DNA of 64,000 bases, from the NCBI RefSeq assembly GCF_028767125.1, contig NZ_JAKCWP010000005.1, forward strand, positions 124,001 through 188,000, given 5' to 3'. This DNA comes from Chelativorans sp. YIM 93263. Its GTDB lineage: Bacteria > Pseudomonadota > Alphaproteobacteria > Rhizobiales > Rhizobiaceae. Numbering within the stretch: position 1 is the first letter of the stretch; the number at the start of each line of letters is the position of its first letter. A program made the translations under genes and the position numbers. Positions 49,694 through 59,169 of the stretch are shown here, piece by piece. The notes beneath the pieces are model-generated. The model saw only the letters and a program-made list of their open reading frames with translations. It searched no databases and was not told where the DNA came from.

Positions 49694-51169
49694 ATGCGCA
49701 TTGAACTTTCGACACGAGCGCTGGACCGGATCGCCAGCCAAGCGGCCGTACCAAACTATGACCGCGCACAGCTTACCGCCGGCATTCTTCATTTTGGCAT
49801 CGGCAATTTCCACCGCGCGCACCAGGCCGTCTATCTCGATGCCTTGTTCAACCAGGGACGTGACCATGATTGGGCGATCGTCGGCGCCGGCGTCCTGCCC
49901 TCCGACGAGAAGATGCGCCAGCTTCTCGCCCGCCAGGATAATCTCACCACCGTTGTCGAACAGGATGCCGACCGCAGCACGGCCCGCGTGACCGGTGCCA
50001 TGATCGACTATCTCGAACCCGGCGACACCGCCGCCACCATCGCGAAACTTGCCGATCCGGCCATTCGCATCGTTTCGCTCACCATCACCGAAGGCGGCTA
50101 CTTCATCGATGCATCCGGCCGGTTCGACCCGGCTCATCCCGACATCGCCGCCGACGGCGCCGCCCCGGAGGATCCCGTCACTGTCTTCGGCCTCATCGCG
50201 GCCGGCCTGAAACGCCGAAGGGCCGCCGGCATCCCGCCCTTCACCGTCATGTCCTGCGACAACATCCCCCACAACGGCGTTGTCACCCGCAATGCAGTGG
50301 TAGGCCTAGCCGCGCTCTTCGACCCGGAGCTTGCCGCCTGGATCGGAGAAAACGTCGCCTTCCCCAACGGCATGGTCGACCGCATCACCCCCGCCACGAG
50401 TGACCGCGAACGGCAGATCTGCGCGGCGGACTACGGCATCGAGGACGCCTGCCCCGTCTTCTGCGAAGGCTTCAAGCAGTGGGTGCTGGAAGACGATTTT
50501 CCGGCCGGTCGCCCAGCGCTCGAAGAGGTCGGCGTGCAGTTCGTGCCCGACGTCACCCCATACGAGCATATGAAGATCCGTATCCTGAACGGCGGCCATG
50601 CCGCCATCGCCTACCCGGCCGGTCTTCTGGACATCCACTATGTGCACGAAGCGATGGAGAATCCGTTCGTGCGCGCCTTTCTCGAAAAGATCGAGTACGA
50701 GGAAATCATTCCCGTCGTCCCACCCGTGCCCGATATGGATCTTCTTGAGTACTTCCGCCTGATCGAGGAGCGCTTCTCCAACCCTAAGATCGGCGACACG
50801 GTCCGCCGCCTCTGCTTCGACGGCTCGAACCGCCAGCCCAAGTTCATCGTCCCCTCCATCGCAGAGCGGCTGGCACAAAACGCGGGGATCGACGGCCTGG
50901 CGCTGGAGTCGGCTCTCTGGTGCCGCTACTGCTACGGCGTCAGCGAACGCGGCAAGATCGTAGAGCCCAACGATCCCGCCTGGGAGCGTCTGCAGGCGCA
51001 GGCGCATAAGGCAAAGGAGGATCCGCAGGCGTGGCTCGGCATGGAGGACATCTACGGAGAGGTGGCGCGCTCGGAGATCTTCCGGACCGCCTTCACTAGA
51101 GCGCTTTCCGCCCTGTGGGAGCACGGGACGGAAAAGGTGCTCACGCGCTATCTCGAGGGGCGGCTGTAG
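49694..51169 (+). CDS. mtlK: Mannitol 2-dehydrogenase family protein
   Basis: A 491-residue long-chain polyol dehydrogenase, converting D-mannitol (and arabitol) to fructose (and xylulose). The N-terminal marker FGIGNFHRAHQAVYLD, the cofactor segment VSLTITEGGYF and the catalytic ILNGGHAAIAYPAGL with its conserved residues, near the middle of the second domain, are all present. The ATG at 49694 is preceded by AGAGAA; an in-frame TTG at 49667 would add nine residues. It is a product partner of SmoS, so both sorbitol and mannitol are covered. Confidence 0.93.
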   Translation: MRIELSTRALDRIASQAAVPNYDRAQLTAGILHFGIGNFHRAHQAVYLDALFNQGRDHDWAIVGAGVLPSDEKMRQLLARQDNLTTVVEQDADRSTARVTGAMIDYLEPGDTAATIAKLADPAIRIVSLTITEGGYFIDASGRFDPAHPDIAADGAAPEDPVTVFGLIAAGLKRRRAAGIPPFTVMSCDNIPHNGVVTRNAVVGLAALFDPELAAWIGENVAFPNGMVDRITPATSDRERQICAADYGIEDACPVFCEGFKQWVLEDDFPAGRPALEEVGVQFVPDVTPYEHMKIRILNGGHAAIAYPAGLLDIHYVHEAMENPFVRAFLEKIEYEEIIPVVPPVPDMDLLEYFRLIEERFSNPKIGDTVRRLCFDGSNRQPKFIVPSIAERLAQNAGIDGLALESALWCRYCYGVSERGKIVEPNDPAWERLQAQAHKAKEDPQAWLGMEDIYGEVARSEIFRTAFTRALSALWEHGTEKVLTRYLEGRL

Positions 51170-51247
51170 GTGTAGCGGAATGGATATGGCAACGCTCTTT
51201 CACGCCCGCCTCTGTCCTGAGCTTCGCCGAATCGCCGGAATCGCCTC

Positions 51248-51925
51248 GTGAATGCCCCCCGGCTCATCATCTTCGATTGCGACGGCGTTCTGGTCGACAG
51301 CGAACCGATCTCCATCGCCGTTCTCCTGGAAATACTGAACGAAGCCGGTCTGCGCATCGATATCGATGATGCCTATGGCCGTTTTCTCGGGCGCTCGATG
51401 GCCAGCATCGCAGCATCGGTAAAGGCGGAATTCGGCTTTGCCATCACCGATCTTCACCTGGAGGATATGCGCGCGCGGCTTTATGAGCGTTTCCGCCGCG
51501 AGCTTCGTCCCATGCAGGGGCTGGCATCAGTTCTCACCGAATCGCGCATCGCCCGCTGCGTGGCCTCCTCCAGCCAGCCGGAGCGCATCCATCTGTCACT
51601 GACCGTCACCGGCCTTCTGGATTATTTCCAGCCGCACATCTATAGTTCCACCATGGTGGCAAACGGAAAACCCGCCCCCGACCTGTTCCTTCATGCGGCC
51701 GGCGCGATGGGCGCCGCTCCCGCCGAATGCGTGGTCGTTGAGGACAGCCCCGCCGGAATCGAGGCGGCTAGGCGCGCGGGCATGCGCGTGCTGGGTTTTG
51801 TCGGCGGCTCCCACGCCGCCCCCGCCGACCTGCGCAAAACGTTCGAGACATTGAAGCCGGACCACGTTTTTGACGATATGCGGCAGCTTCCTACCCTCCT
51901 TGCCGGCCTCGGCGCGGCCCCCTGA
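51248..51925 (+). CDS. HAD-superfamily phosphatase in the polyol operon
   Basis: A 225-residue HAD-IA hydrolase of the beta-phosphoglucomutase/phosphatase group. Motif I is DCDGVLVDSEP (about 9-19), motif II serine is in ASSSQPERI near 105 and motif III/IV in KPAPDLFLHAA and VVVEDSPAGIEAA. The start is a GTG with a weak ribosome binding site; 78 bases separate it from mtlK. It probably dephosphorylates a sugar or polyol phosphate in the same pathway, or removes a dead-end phosphate. It shares one base with the kinase start. Confidence 0.9.
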   Translation: MNAPRLIIFDCDGVLVDSEPISIAVLLEILNEAGLRIDIDDAYGRFLGRSMASIAASVKAEFGFAITDLHLEDMRARLYERFRRELRPMQGLASVLTESRIARCVASSSQPERIHLSLTVTGLLDYFQPHIYSSTMVANGKPAPDLFLHAAGAMGAAPAECVVVEDSPAGIEAARRAGMRVLGFVGGSHAAPADLRKTFETLKPDHVFDDMRQLPTLLAGLGAAP

Positions 51926-53490
51926 TGCGCGATCTTGTCTGCGCGGTGGATGTCGGCACCGGAAGCGCCCGCGCCGCAATTGTCGACAGAACCGGCAAGC
52001 TCCTCTCGCGCGAGGAGCATCCGATCGTGATGAACAGGCCCGGCGCCAATCACGCCGAGCATGATTCCGAGGATATCTGGCGCGCGGTCTGCCGCGCCGT
52101 GGAAGCGGCTCGGGAAGCCGCCGATGCAAGCGCGGAGCGCATCGCGGCAATCGCCTTTGACGCCACCTGCTCGCTGGTCGTGCGCGGCGGGGATGGCAAG
52201 CAGCTCAGCGTATCCACGACCGGCGACAGCCGCTGGGACACGATCGTCTGGCTGGATCACCGGGCACTCGCCGAAGCCGATGAATGCACCGCCACCGGGA
52301 ACCGCGTGCTCGACTATCTTGGCGGCGTCATGTCTCCGGAAATGCAGACGCCGAAGCTGATGTGGCTGAAGCGGCACAAGCCGGAGACCTGGGCAAGCGC
52401 GGCCCATTTCTTCGACCTCGCCGATTTCCTCACCTGGAAGGCGACCGGCTCGACCGCCCGCTCGCAATGCACGCTGACGGCCAAATGGACCTACCTCGCC
52501 CACGAGAACGGCTGGCAGCAGGACTTTTTCGAGAGCCTCGGCATTTCCGATATGATCGAGCGCGGCGGGCTGCCGCGGCGGGCCACGCCGGTCGGTGACA
52601 CCGTAGGGCACCTGACACCCCAAGCCGCCACCGCGCTCGGGCTCGACGCGGAGTGTGTCGTAGGCACGGGCGTTATCGATGCCTTTGCCGGCGCGCTCGG
52701 CACGATCGGTGGTTTCGAAGAACAAGACGTCGAGCACCATGTAGCGCTGATTGCCGGTACATCGAGTTGCCTGATGGGAATGGCGCCGAAAATGCGCCAG
52801 GTCAGCGGGGTCTGGGGCCCCTATTTCGGCGCTGCCATTCCGAGTTTCTGGCTCTGGGAGGGCGGCCAGTCGGCGACCGGAGCGCTGCTCGACCACATCA
52901 TCCGTATGTTCGGCGGAGGCCGCGAACCGGATGCCGCCACGCATCGCGCCATCGTGCAGCGCATCGACACGTTGCGGCAGGCGGAAGGTGCGGCGTTCGC
53001 GTCCGGCATACACGTCCTGCCGGATTTCCACGGCAACCGTTCTCCCCATGCCGACCCGCATGCGCGCGGCGGCATTATTGGACTTTCACTCGACTATTCT
53101 TTCGATACGCTGTGCCGCGTCTACTGGCGCACGGCCGTTGCCATTGCATTCGGCCTGCGGCAAATCCTCGACCATCTTGCCGCGCACGGTTATCGGGTGG
53201 AAACACTCCACGTTACCGGCGGCCACCGGCGCAATCCGCTGCTCATGGAGCTTTATACGGACGCGACAGGGCGTACGGTCCACGAGCCGCAGACGGAGGA
53301 CGCCGTCCTCCTCGGCACGGCCATGGTCGCGGCGGCGGCCGCCGGCTGGTTCCCAAGCCTGTCGGAAAGCTGTCGCGCCATGCGGCCATCCGCCGGCGTC
53401 CGCCGGCCGGATCCTGGACGCGCGGAGAGCTACGACCGCGACTACCGCACGTTCCTGAAGCTCCAGAAGGAGCACCGCGCCCTGGCGTGA
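51925..53490 (+). CDS. FGGY-family carbohydrate kinase
   Basis: A 521-residue sugar kinase. The phosphate-1 loop is VDVGTGSARAAIVD at the N-terminus, and the C-terminal domain has HVTGGHRRNPLLMELYTDATG and LLGTAMVAAAAAG, all marks of the FGGY pentulose kinase group. Sequence flavour (FDATCSLVV, DHRALAEAD) is closest to D-ribulose or related pentulose kinases rather than xylulokinase. It overlaps the HAD stop by one base. It probably phosphorylates the ketose made by the operon's polyol dehydrogenases; the actual substrate needs assay. Confidence 0.9.
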   Translation: MRDLVCAVDVGTGSARAAIVDRTGKLLSREEHPIVMNRPGANHAEHDSEDIWRAVCRAVEAAREAADASAERIAAIAFDATCSLVVRGGDGKQLSVSTTGDSRWDTIVWLDHRALAEADECTATGNRVLDYLGGVMSPEMQTPKLMWLKRHKPETWASAAHFFDLADFLTWKATGSTARSQCTLTAKWTYLAHENGWQQDFFESLGISDMIERGGLPRRATPVGDTVGHLTPQAATALGLDAECVVGTGVIDAFAGALGTIGGFEEQDVEHHVALIAGTSSCLMGMAPKMRQVSGVWGPYFGAAIPSFWLWEGGQSATGALLDHIIRMFGGGREPDAATHRAIVQRIDTLRQAEGAAFASGIHVLPDFHGNRSPHADPHARGGIIGLSLDYSFDTLCRVYWRTAVAIAFGLRQILDHLAAHGYRVETLHVTGGHRRNPLLMELYTDATGRTVHEPQTEDAVLLGTAMVAAAAAGWFPSLSESCRAMRPSAGVRRPDPGRAESYDRDYRTFLKLQKEHRALA

Positions 53491-54173
53491 GAGCGCGGGT
53501 GCGAAGTGAGGGGCTCGCCGACTGGATCACAGCGCGCCACCTCCGGATTCCTCCTCGCGCGGGGATAAAATCGGCGCCTCAGACATTTTTCTCGTCAGCT
53601 AACCATCTGTTTTTGCGCAATATCGGAAAATACTTCGAACTTTTTTCCCGCTTGTTTATCCCCGCCCTCTCAGCCGCTCTTATCATCCGACCCATCGCTC
53701 TCGCGGGAACCGGATGCGCACCGGGTGTTCGGGAGGGCGGCGGTGGCGAGCCTTTGGGCGGCGGGACCGAGACCCGCAATTCGAAGGTTCCGCGACAGGC
53801 CGGTGCCCCCGGCCGGTCGGGCGGTTACGATCCCGAGCCTCTCTCGGAGGCTGAGACAGGAGGTCGCCCGGCGGGACATGTCAACGGGGGTGAAGCCGCA
53901 AGCAGGGTCCCAGGTACGGGCCTTTGCGAGCGGCCGGCCGACGGCGGCAATGTCCACCGGCGGGGCGCGTGCAAACGTGCCTGACATAGAAGTGAGAAGT
54001 CCGGAGCACGCGCCCCGCTTCCCGCTTTCTCAACAATGGCCAGACGGCGAAAGCCGGGCGTGGCGACGATGCCGCGCGCCTCCTTGAGAGGGAGAGCCGA
54101 GCACATCAACGCGGAGGGGTGCGCCAGCGAGGATAGTGCGGATGAGCCCCTACGGCCCCAGCCAATTTCCCAA
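53491..54173. other. 683-base gene-free region with stable hairpins
   Basis: No convincing gene. An AT-rich part (about 53575-53665) is followed by a very GC-rich part with several stems: GCGGG/CCCGC (53761-53777), GGCCGG/CCGGCC (53798-53814) and CCGAG/CTCGG (53833-53847). It lies after the polyol operon and before the convergent GMC oxidoreductase. Open frames here overlap on several frames and look like chance. Confidence 0.5.
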
Positions 54174-55772
54174 TCAACCCTCCCCGGAAAGGATAAGGTC
54201 CGCCGCTTTTTCCGCGATCATCAGGGTCGGCGAGTTCGTATTGCCCGATGTGATCGTCGGCATCACCGAGGCATCGGCAATCCGCAGGCCGGAGAGACCG
54301 CGCACGCGCAACTGTGGATCGACGATCGAGTCGGGATCCGCACCCATTCGGCACGTCCCCACCGGGTGGAAGATGGTGGTTCCGACCAGACCCGCGGCTT
54401 CCACGAGTTCTTCTTCGGACTTGTACTCCGGCCCCGGCTTGAATTCCTCGGGCCGGTACGGTCTCAGAGGCTCCTGCTCGACGATCCGACGCGTTATCCT
54501 GATCGCCTCGGCGGCGACATGTTTGTCGCTTTCGGTCGACAGGTAATTGGGCCGAATGGAAGGTTGCTGCCGAAAATCCGGCGACGAAGCGTGGATGGAT
54601 CCCCGGCTTTCGGGCCGCAGATTGCACACGCTGGCGGTGAACGCAGGAAACGCATGCAGCGGCTCGCCGAATTTGTCCAGCGAAAGCGGCTGTACATGGT
54701 ACTGCAAATCCGGCGTCTCGCGGGACGGATCAGAACGCGTAAAGATGCCGAGCTGGCTCGGCGCCATCGCCATCGCGCCCGTCCGGCGGACGGCATACTC
54801 CAGGGCGATGGCTGCCTTGCCGAAAAGCTTCCCGGCCCGCTCATTGAGCGTACGGATACCGTCGACCTTGTAGGCGCAGCGAATCTGCAGGTGATCCTGG
54901 AGATTTTCCCCAACGGAAGGCCGCTCGAGCACGACCGGAAGCCCGGCCTTCTGCAGCGCGTCGCCACGCCCGATTCCCGACAGCTCCAGAATATGCGGCG
55001 AACCGATAGAGCCGGCCGCCAGAACGACCTCGCGGCGGGCCCGCACCTTTCGGGTGACACCATGCTGCTCGAAGGAAACGCCCTTCACTGCCAAATCCTC
55101 GATGACGAGGTGGCGGACATGGGCATTCGTTTCGACCTTCAGGTTGCGCCTGTGCCGCACGGGCCGCAAAAACGCCTTGGAAGCGCTCCAGCGGATGCCA
55201 CCGCGCTGGTTCACCTTGAAGTAGGAGGAACCTTCATTGTCGCCGCGATTGAAATCGTCCGTGCGCGGAATGCCGGCGGCCTCCGCGGCTGCCTGAAAGG
55301 CATCGAGAATATCCCAGCGCACGCGCGCCTCCTCTACGCGCCACTCCCCCCCGGCCCCGTGCATCTCGTCGGCGCCCTTGTAGTAGTCCTCTGACTTCTT
55401 GAAATAGGGCAGGACATCGTCCCAGCCCCAGCCGGCGCAACCCATCTGGCGCCACAAATCGTAGTCCCGTTCCTGGCCGCGCATATAGATCATGCCGTTA
55501 ATCGAGGAGCAGCCGCCCAGCACCTTGCCACGCGGGTAGGCCAGCGAGCGCCCGGCGAGGCCCGGTTCGGGATCGGTGGTGAAGCACCAATCCGTACGCG
55601 GGTTGGAGATGCAGTAGAGATAGCCGACTGGAATATGGATCCAGTGATAGTTGTCCTTGCCTCCGGCTTCCAGAAGCAGCACCGAGACATCCGGGTCCGC
55701 CGACAGCCGATTGGCCAGGACACATCCCGCCGTCCCCGCGCCGACGATTATGTAGTCGTATGCCTCGGTCAT
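54174..55772 (-). CDS. GMC-family oxidoreductase (choline/alcohol dehydrogenase-like)
   Basis: A 532-residue FAD-dependent alcohol oxidase/dehydrogenase. The FAD loop is VGAGTAGCVLANRLS (residues 9-23), with GGKDN and the GMC signatures PRGKVLGGCSSINGMIYMRG and GSIGSPHILELSGIG, plus the catalytic HPVGTCRMG and GNTNSPTLMIAEKAAD near the end. It ends the Liv-type ABC operon, so it probably oxidises an imported alcohol. Choline dehydrogenase (BetA) is the nearest named relative, but many such genes act on other alcohols, so I leave the symbol blank. Confidence 0.93.
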   Translation of the reverse strand: MTEAYDYIIVGAGTAGCVLANRLSADPDVSVLLLEAGGKDNYHWIHIPVGYLYCISNPRTDWCFTTDPEPGLAGRSLAYPRGKVLGGCSSINGMIYMRGQERDYDLWRQMGCAGWGWDDVLPYFKKSEDYYKGADEMHGAGGEWRVEEARVRWDILDAFQAAAEAAGIPRTDDFNRGDNEGSSYFKVNQRGGIRWSASKAFLRPVRHRRNLKVETNAHVRHLVIEDLAVKGVSFEQHGVTRKVRARREVVLAAGSIGSPHILELSGIGRGDALQKAGLPVVLERPSVGENLQDHLQIRCAYKVDGIRTLNERAGKLFGKAAIALEYAVRRTGAMAMAPSQLGIFTRSDPSRETPDLQYHVQPLSLDKFGEPLHAFPAFTASVCNLRPESRGSIHASSPDFRQQPSIRPNYLSTESDKHVAAEAIRITRRIVEQEPLRPYRPEEFKPGPEYKSEEELVEAAGLVGTTIFHPVGTCRMGADPDSIVDPQLRVRGLSGLRIADASVMPTITSGNTNSPTLMIAEKAADLILSGEG

Positions 55773-55780
55773 GGCGACGA

Positions 55781-56761
55781 TCAGCCGTCCGCCCGCTGCT
55801 CGCGCTTGCGCAGCAGACGCGCCTGGACCTCCCCGACAATCCCGCGGCGGAAGATCAGGACGCAGATCATGAAGATTGCGCCGGTGACGATGGTGACCGG
55901 AAGCGCGGAAGTCGCCAGATAGTTCTGCAGCGTGACCACCAGCGCCGCACCCGCAATCGGGCCGGCCATGGTGCCGATACCACCCAGCAGCGTCATCAAA
56001 ATGACCTCGCCGGACATCTGCCAGCCCACATCCGTAAGCGTGGCGAACTGGAACACCAGCGCCTTGACGCCGCCTGCAAGGCCTGAAAGCGCGGCGGACA
56101 GGATGAACGCAGCCAGCTTGTACCCCTGCACGCTGTAACCGAGCGAAATCGCCCTGTTCTCATTCTCGCGAATGGATTTCAGGATCATCCCGAACGGCGA
56201 ATTGACGATGCGCCAGATCGCAAACACACCAATCAGGAAAATCGCCATGACAAAATAGTACATGTTGAGCGACTGGCTGAGATCGATAAAGCCGAAGAGG
56301 TGGCCGCGCGGCACGCCTTGCAGCCCGTCTTCGCCCTTGGTGAAGGGAGCCTGCAGGCAGAAGAAGAAGAACATCTGCGCCAGCGCCAGCGTGACCATGG
56401 CGAAATAGATACCCTGCCGGCGTATGGCGAAGAATCCCATCACCGCGCCCATGACGGCTGCGCCCGCGACGCCGAGCAGGATACCGGCCTCGGGAGGCCA
56501 TCCCCATTCCTTGACGGCATGCGCGGTGAAATAGGCAGCACCGCCGAAGAAGGCCGCATGACCGAAGGACAAGAGCCCCGTGAAGCCGAGCAGCAGATTG
56601 AAAGCGCACGCAAAGAGCGCAAAACACAGCATCTTCATGACGAAGACGGGGTAGAAGAAGAACGGCGCGGCCAGCAGCCCGGCGAGCGCGACGCCGAGCA
56701 GCAGCAGATCGAAGCGCGTCGTCTGGCCGGTCCGCCCTTGGGATATAGTCAGGTCGGCCAT
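55781..56761 (-). CDS. livM: Liv-type ABC transporter permease (LivM-like)
   Basis: A 326-residue inner-membrane permease with about ten spans. The signature GFTGLLSFGHAAFFGGAAYF near residue 55 and the coupling loop SIRENENRAISLGYSVQGYKLAAF near 195 identify LivM. It starts one base after the LivH stop and ends eight bases before the GMC gene. The set belongs to the branched-chain amino acid/amide importer class, whose members also take urea, amides and small organics. Confidence 0.93.
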   Translation of the reverse strand: MADLTISQGRTGQTTRFDLLLLGVALAGLLAAPFFFYPVFVMKMLCFALFACAFNLLLGFTGLLSFGHAAFFGGAAYFTAHAVKEWGWPPEAGILLGVAGAAVMGAVMGFFAIRRQGIYFAMVTLALAQMFFFFCLQAPFTKGEDGLQGVPRGHLFGFIDLSQSLNMYYFVMAIFLIGVFAIWRIVNSPFGMILKSIRENENRAISLGYSVQGYKLAAFILSAALSGLAGGVKALVFQFATLTDVGWQMSGEVILMTLLGGIGTMAGPIAGAALVVTLQNYLATSALPVTIVTGAIFMICVLIFRRGIVGEVQARLLRKREQRADG

Positions 56762-57652
56762 CTACGCATCCTTTCCAAACAGCCCGGCCGGCCGCACGAG
56801 CAGCACCAGTGCCATGATCACGAAGATGACGATGTTGGAAGCTTCGGGATAGAAGACCTTGGTCAGCCCCTCGGCGATCCCCAGCATATAACCGGTAGTG
56901 ATGGCGCCGAGGATGGAGCCCATCCCGCCGACCACCACCACGGCGAACACGACGATGATGAGTTCGGCGCCCATCAATGGGCTCACCTGATAGACCGGCG
57001 CCGCCATGATGCCGGCAACCCCGGCCAGACCCGCGCCGATGCCGTACGTCAGGGTCAAGAGAAGCGGCACATTCACGCCGAAAGCCTGCACGAGCGTGGG
57101 ATTTTCGGTGGCCGCCCGCAAATAGGAGCCGAGCTTGGTTTTCTCGATGAGAAGCCAAGTGCCGATGCAGATGATCAGCGAGGCGATGACCACCCACCCG
57201 CGATAGATCGGCAGGAACATGAAGCCCAGATTGACACCGCCGGTCAGCATCTCCGGCGGTGTGTAAGCTTTCCCGGACACACCGTAGAAGTAGCGGAACG
57301 TGCCTTCGATCACCAGCGCAAGCCCGAACGTGAACAAGAGCCCGTACAGGTGGTCGAGATTGTAAAGGCGCGAGATCGCAAGCTTCTCGATCACCATCCC
57401 GCTCAAGCCAACGATCAGCGGCGCAAGGATCAGCGCCGGCCAGTAGCCGATGCCAAAATGCGTGAGCAAAAGATAGCCCACGAAGGCTCCCAGCATGTAC
57501 TGCGCGCCATGGGCGAAGTTGATGATGCGCAGCATGCCGAAGATGATTGCCAGCCCGAGACTGAGCATCGCGTAAAAGGATCCGTTGATCAGTCCCACGA
57601 GAAGCTGTCCCATGAGTGCCTGAACGGGGATGCCGAATATCATCATTGTCAT
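56762..57652 (-). CDS. livH: Liv-type ABC transporter permease (LivH-like)
   Basis: A 296-residue eight-span permease. LSLGLAIIFGMLRIINFAHG near residue 32 is the LivH fingerprint, and LRAATENPTLVQAFGVNV near 180 is the ATPase-contact loop. It directly abuts LivM and lies four bases from LivF, so the four membrane components form one transcript. Confidence 0.94.
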   Translation of the reverse strand: MTMMIFGIPVQALMGQLLVGLINGSFYAMLSLGLAIIFGMLRIINFAHGAQYMLGAFVGYLLLTHFGIGYWPALILAPLIVGLSGMVIEKLAISRLYNLDHLYGLLFTFGLALVIEGTFRYFYGVSGKAYTPPEMLTGGVNLGFMFLPIYRGWVVIASLIICIGTWLLIEKTKLGSYLRAATENPTLVQAFGVNVPLLLTLTYGIGAGLAGVAGIMAAPVYQVSPLMGAELIIVVFAVVVVGGMGSILGAITTGYMLGIAEGLTKVFYPEASNIVIFVIMALVLLVRPAGLFGKDA

Positions 57653-57656
57653 GGCG

Positions 57657-58367
57657 TCAAACTCCCAGGGCCTCGTGAAGCGCTTCCATTCGCGACTCGA
57701 GTTCGGAGACAGGGAAGCTACTCGTCACCTGGCCATGCTCCATGAGGTAAAAGCGGTCGGCGATGCGTCGGGCAAACCGGAAGTTCTGCTCAACCAGCAA
57801 AACCGTGATTCCGCGGTTCTTGAGTTCCGAAAGAACCTCACCGATGCGCTGAATGATCACCGGAGCGAGACCTTCCGTCGGCTCGTCCAGAAGCAGAAGC
57901 TTGACCCCGGTCCGCAGGATGCGCGCCATGGCGAGCATCTGCTGCTCGCCACCGGAGAGCTTGGTACCCTGGCTGTTGCGCCGCTCCTTGAGATTGGGAA
58001 AGAGATCGAAAATCTCCTCAAGGCTCATGCCGTCCGCGGAGACGACCGGCGGCAGGAGAAGGTTTTCTTCCACCGAGAGCGTTGAAAAGATACCGCGCTC
58101 CTCTGGCACATAGCCGATGCCGAGATAGGCGGTGCGATGCAGCGGCACGGCCATGAGATCGCGCCCGTCGAAGGTCATCTGGCCGGACCGCTTGCGGATT
58201 ATCCCGATTATGGCCCGCAGCGTCGTCGTCTTGCCGACGCCGTTGCGGCCGAGCAGGGTCACCGTCTCCCCCCGATGGACCTCCAGATTGACTCCGTGCA
58301 GCGCATGGCTCTCGCCATACCAGGCGTTCAGATCGCGAACCGACAGCAGGGGAGCACTTTCACTCAT
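57657..58367 (-). CDS. livF: Liv-type ABC transporter ATP-binding protein (LivF-like)
   Basis: A 236-residue ATPase with Walker A GRNGVGKTT (about 38-46), the signature SGGEQQMLAMARIL and Walker B LLLLDEPTEGLAP, the last typical of LivF. It overlaps the LivG gene by eight bases, which indicates coupled translation. Confidence 0.94.
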   Translation of the reverse strand: MSESAPLLSVRDLNAWYGESHALHGVNLEVHRGETVTLLGRNGVGKTTTLRAIIGIIRKRSGQMTFDGRDLMAVPLHRTAYLGIGYVPEERGIFSTLSVEENLLLPPVVSADGMSLEEIFDLFPNLKERRNSQGTKLSGGEQQMLAMARILRTGVKLLLLDEPTEGLAPVIIQRIGEVLSELKNRGITVLLVEQNFRFARRIADRFYLMEHGQVTSSFPVSELESRMEALHEALGV

Positions 58368-59163
58368 CGCCGGTCCCCATGTAAGCGAGCTTCACCTGCT
58401 CGTTTTCGCTCACTGATGAATAGTCCCCCGCCGCGATGACCTCACCGCGCTGCAGAACCGAAACCCAGTCGCAGAGATCGGCCACCACTTTCAAATTGTG
58501 CTCCACCATCAAGACCGCGCGGTCCTTCGCCACGGAGCGGATAATGTCTGACACGGTGCTGATGTCCTCCTGGCCCATCCCGGCCATCGGTTCATCGAGA
58601 AGCAGCACCTTGGGGTCGAGAGCGAGCGTGGTGGCAATTTCAAGCACCCGCTTGCGGCCGTAGGATAGATCGGCCGCCATCTTGTGCCGTTCGTCCTGCA
58701 GGCCGACGGATTCCAAAAGTTCATTCGCCCGCCCGTCGAGCCGCTCGAGCGACGAAAGCGACTGCCAGAATTGGTAACCGAGCCCCTGCGGCCGCTGCAG
58801 CGCAACGCGCACATTGTCCAGCACCGAAAGATGCGGGAAGGTCGCCGAGATCTGAAACGAACGTACGAGCCCCAGACGCGCAACGCGCGCCGGAGACATA
58901 CGCGTGATATCCCGTCCTTCGAGCGTGATCGTGCCGCTTGTCGGCTTCAGGAACTTGGTCAGCAGGTTGAAGACGGTTGTCTTGCCTGCGCCGTTTGGCC
59001 CAATCAGTGCGTGGATGCGCGCATGGTGTGCATCGATATCGACATTGTTGACGGCCATGAAGCCGCCGAACTCCTTGTAGAGACCGCGGGCAGAAAGCAC
59101 TGCCCGCGGCTCCGCATTATCCACCTGGCGGCCGGAAGCGACCGCCGTCTGAGTGTCTGTCAT
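58360..59163 (-). CDS. livG: Liv-type ABC transporter ATP-binding protein (LivG-like)
   Basis: A 267-residue ATPase. Walker A is GPNGAGKTT near residue 57, the ABC signature is degenerate (ADLSYGRKRVLEIATTL) as is normal for LivG, and Walker B LLLDEPMAGMG and the H-loop MVEHNLKVV follow. It begins six bases after the binding-protein stop and pairs with LivF to energise LivHM. Confidence 0.94.
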   Translation of the reverse strand: MTDTQTAVASGRQVDNAEPRAVLSARGLYKEFGGFMAVNNVDIDAHHARIHALIGPNGAGKTTVFNLLTKFLKPTSGTITLEGRDITRMSPARVARLGLVRSFQISATFPHLSVLDNVRVALQRPQGLGYQFWQSLSSLERLDGRANELLESVGLQDERHKMAADLSYGRKRVLEIATTLALDPKVLLLDEPMAGMGQEDISTVSDIIRSVAKDRAVLMVEHNLKVVADLCDWVSVLQRGEVIAAGDYSSVSENEQVKLAYMGTGDE

Positions 59164-59169
59164 GACGAC

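Noticed and set aside
53780-53890. A cobalamin riboswitch, suggested by GAGACAGGAGGTCGCCC resembling the 3' box
   Set aside because: The other conserved core segments are missing and no gene lies downstream on the plus strand.
52653-53984. A long plus-strand frame running from the FGGY kinase into the downstream gap
   Set aside because: Out of frame with the kinase, Arg/Pro-rich, no start signal; a shadow that happens to continue past the stop.
56300-57745. A 481-codon plus-strand frame across livM and livH
   Set aside because: Antisense to membrane proteins with exact LivM/LivH motifs; composition is Gln/Glu/His-rich from reversed hydrophobic codons.
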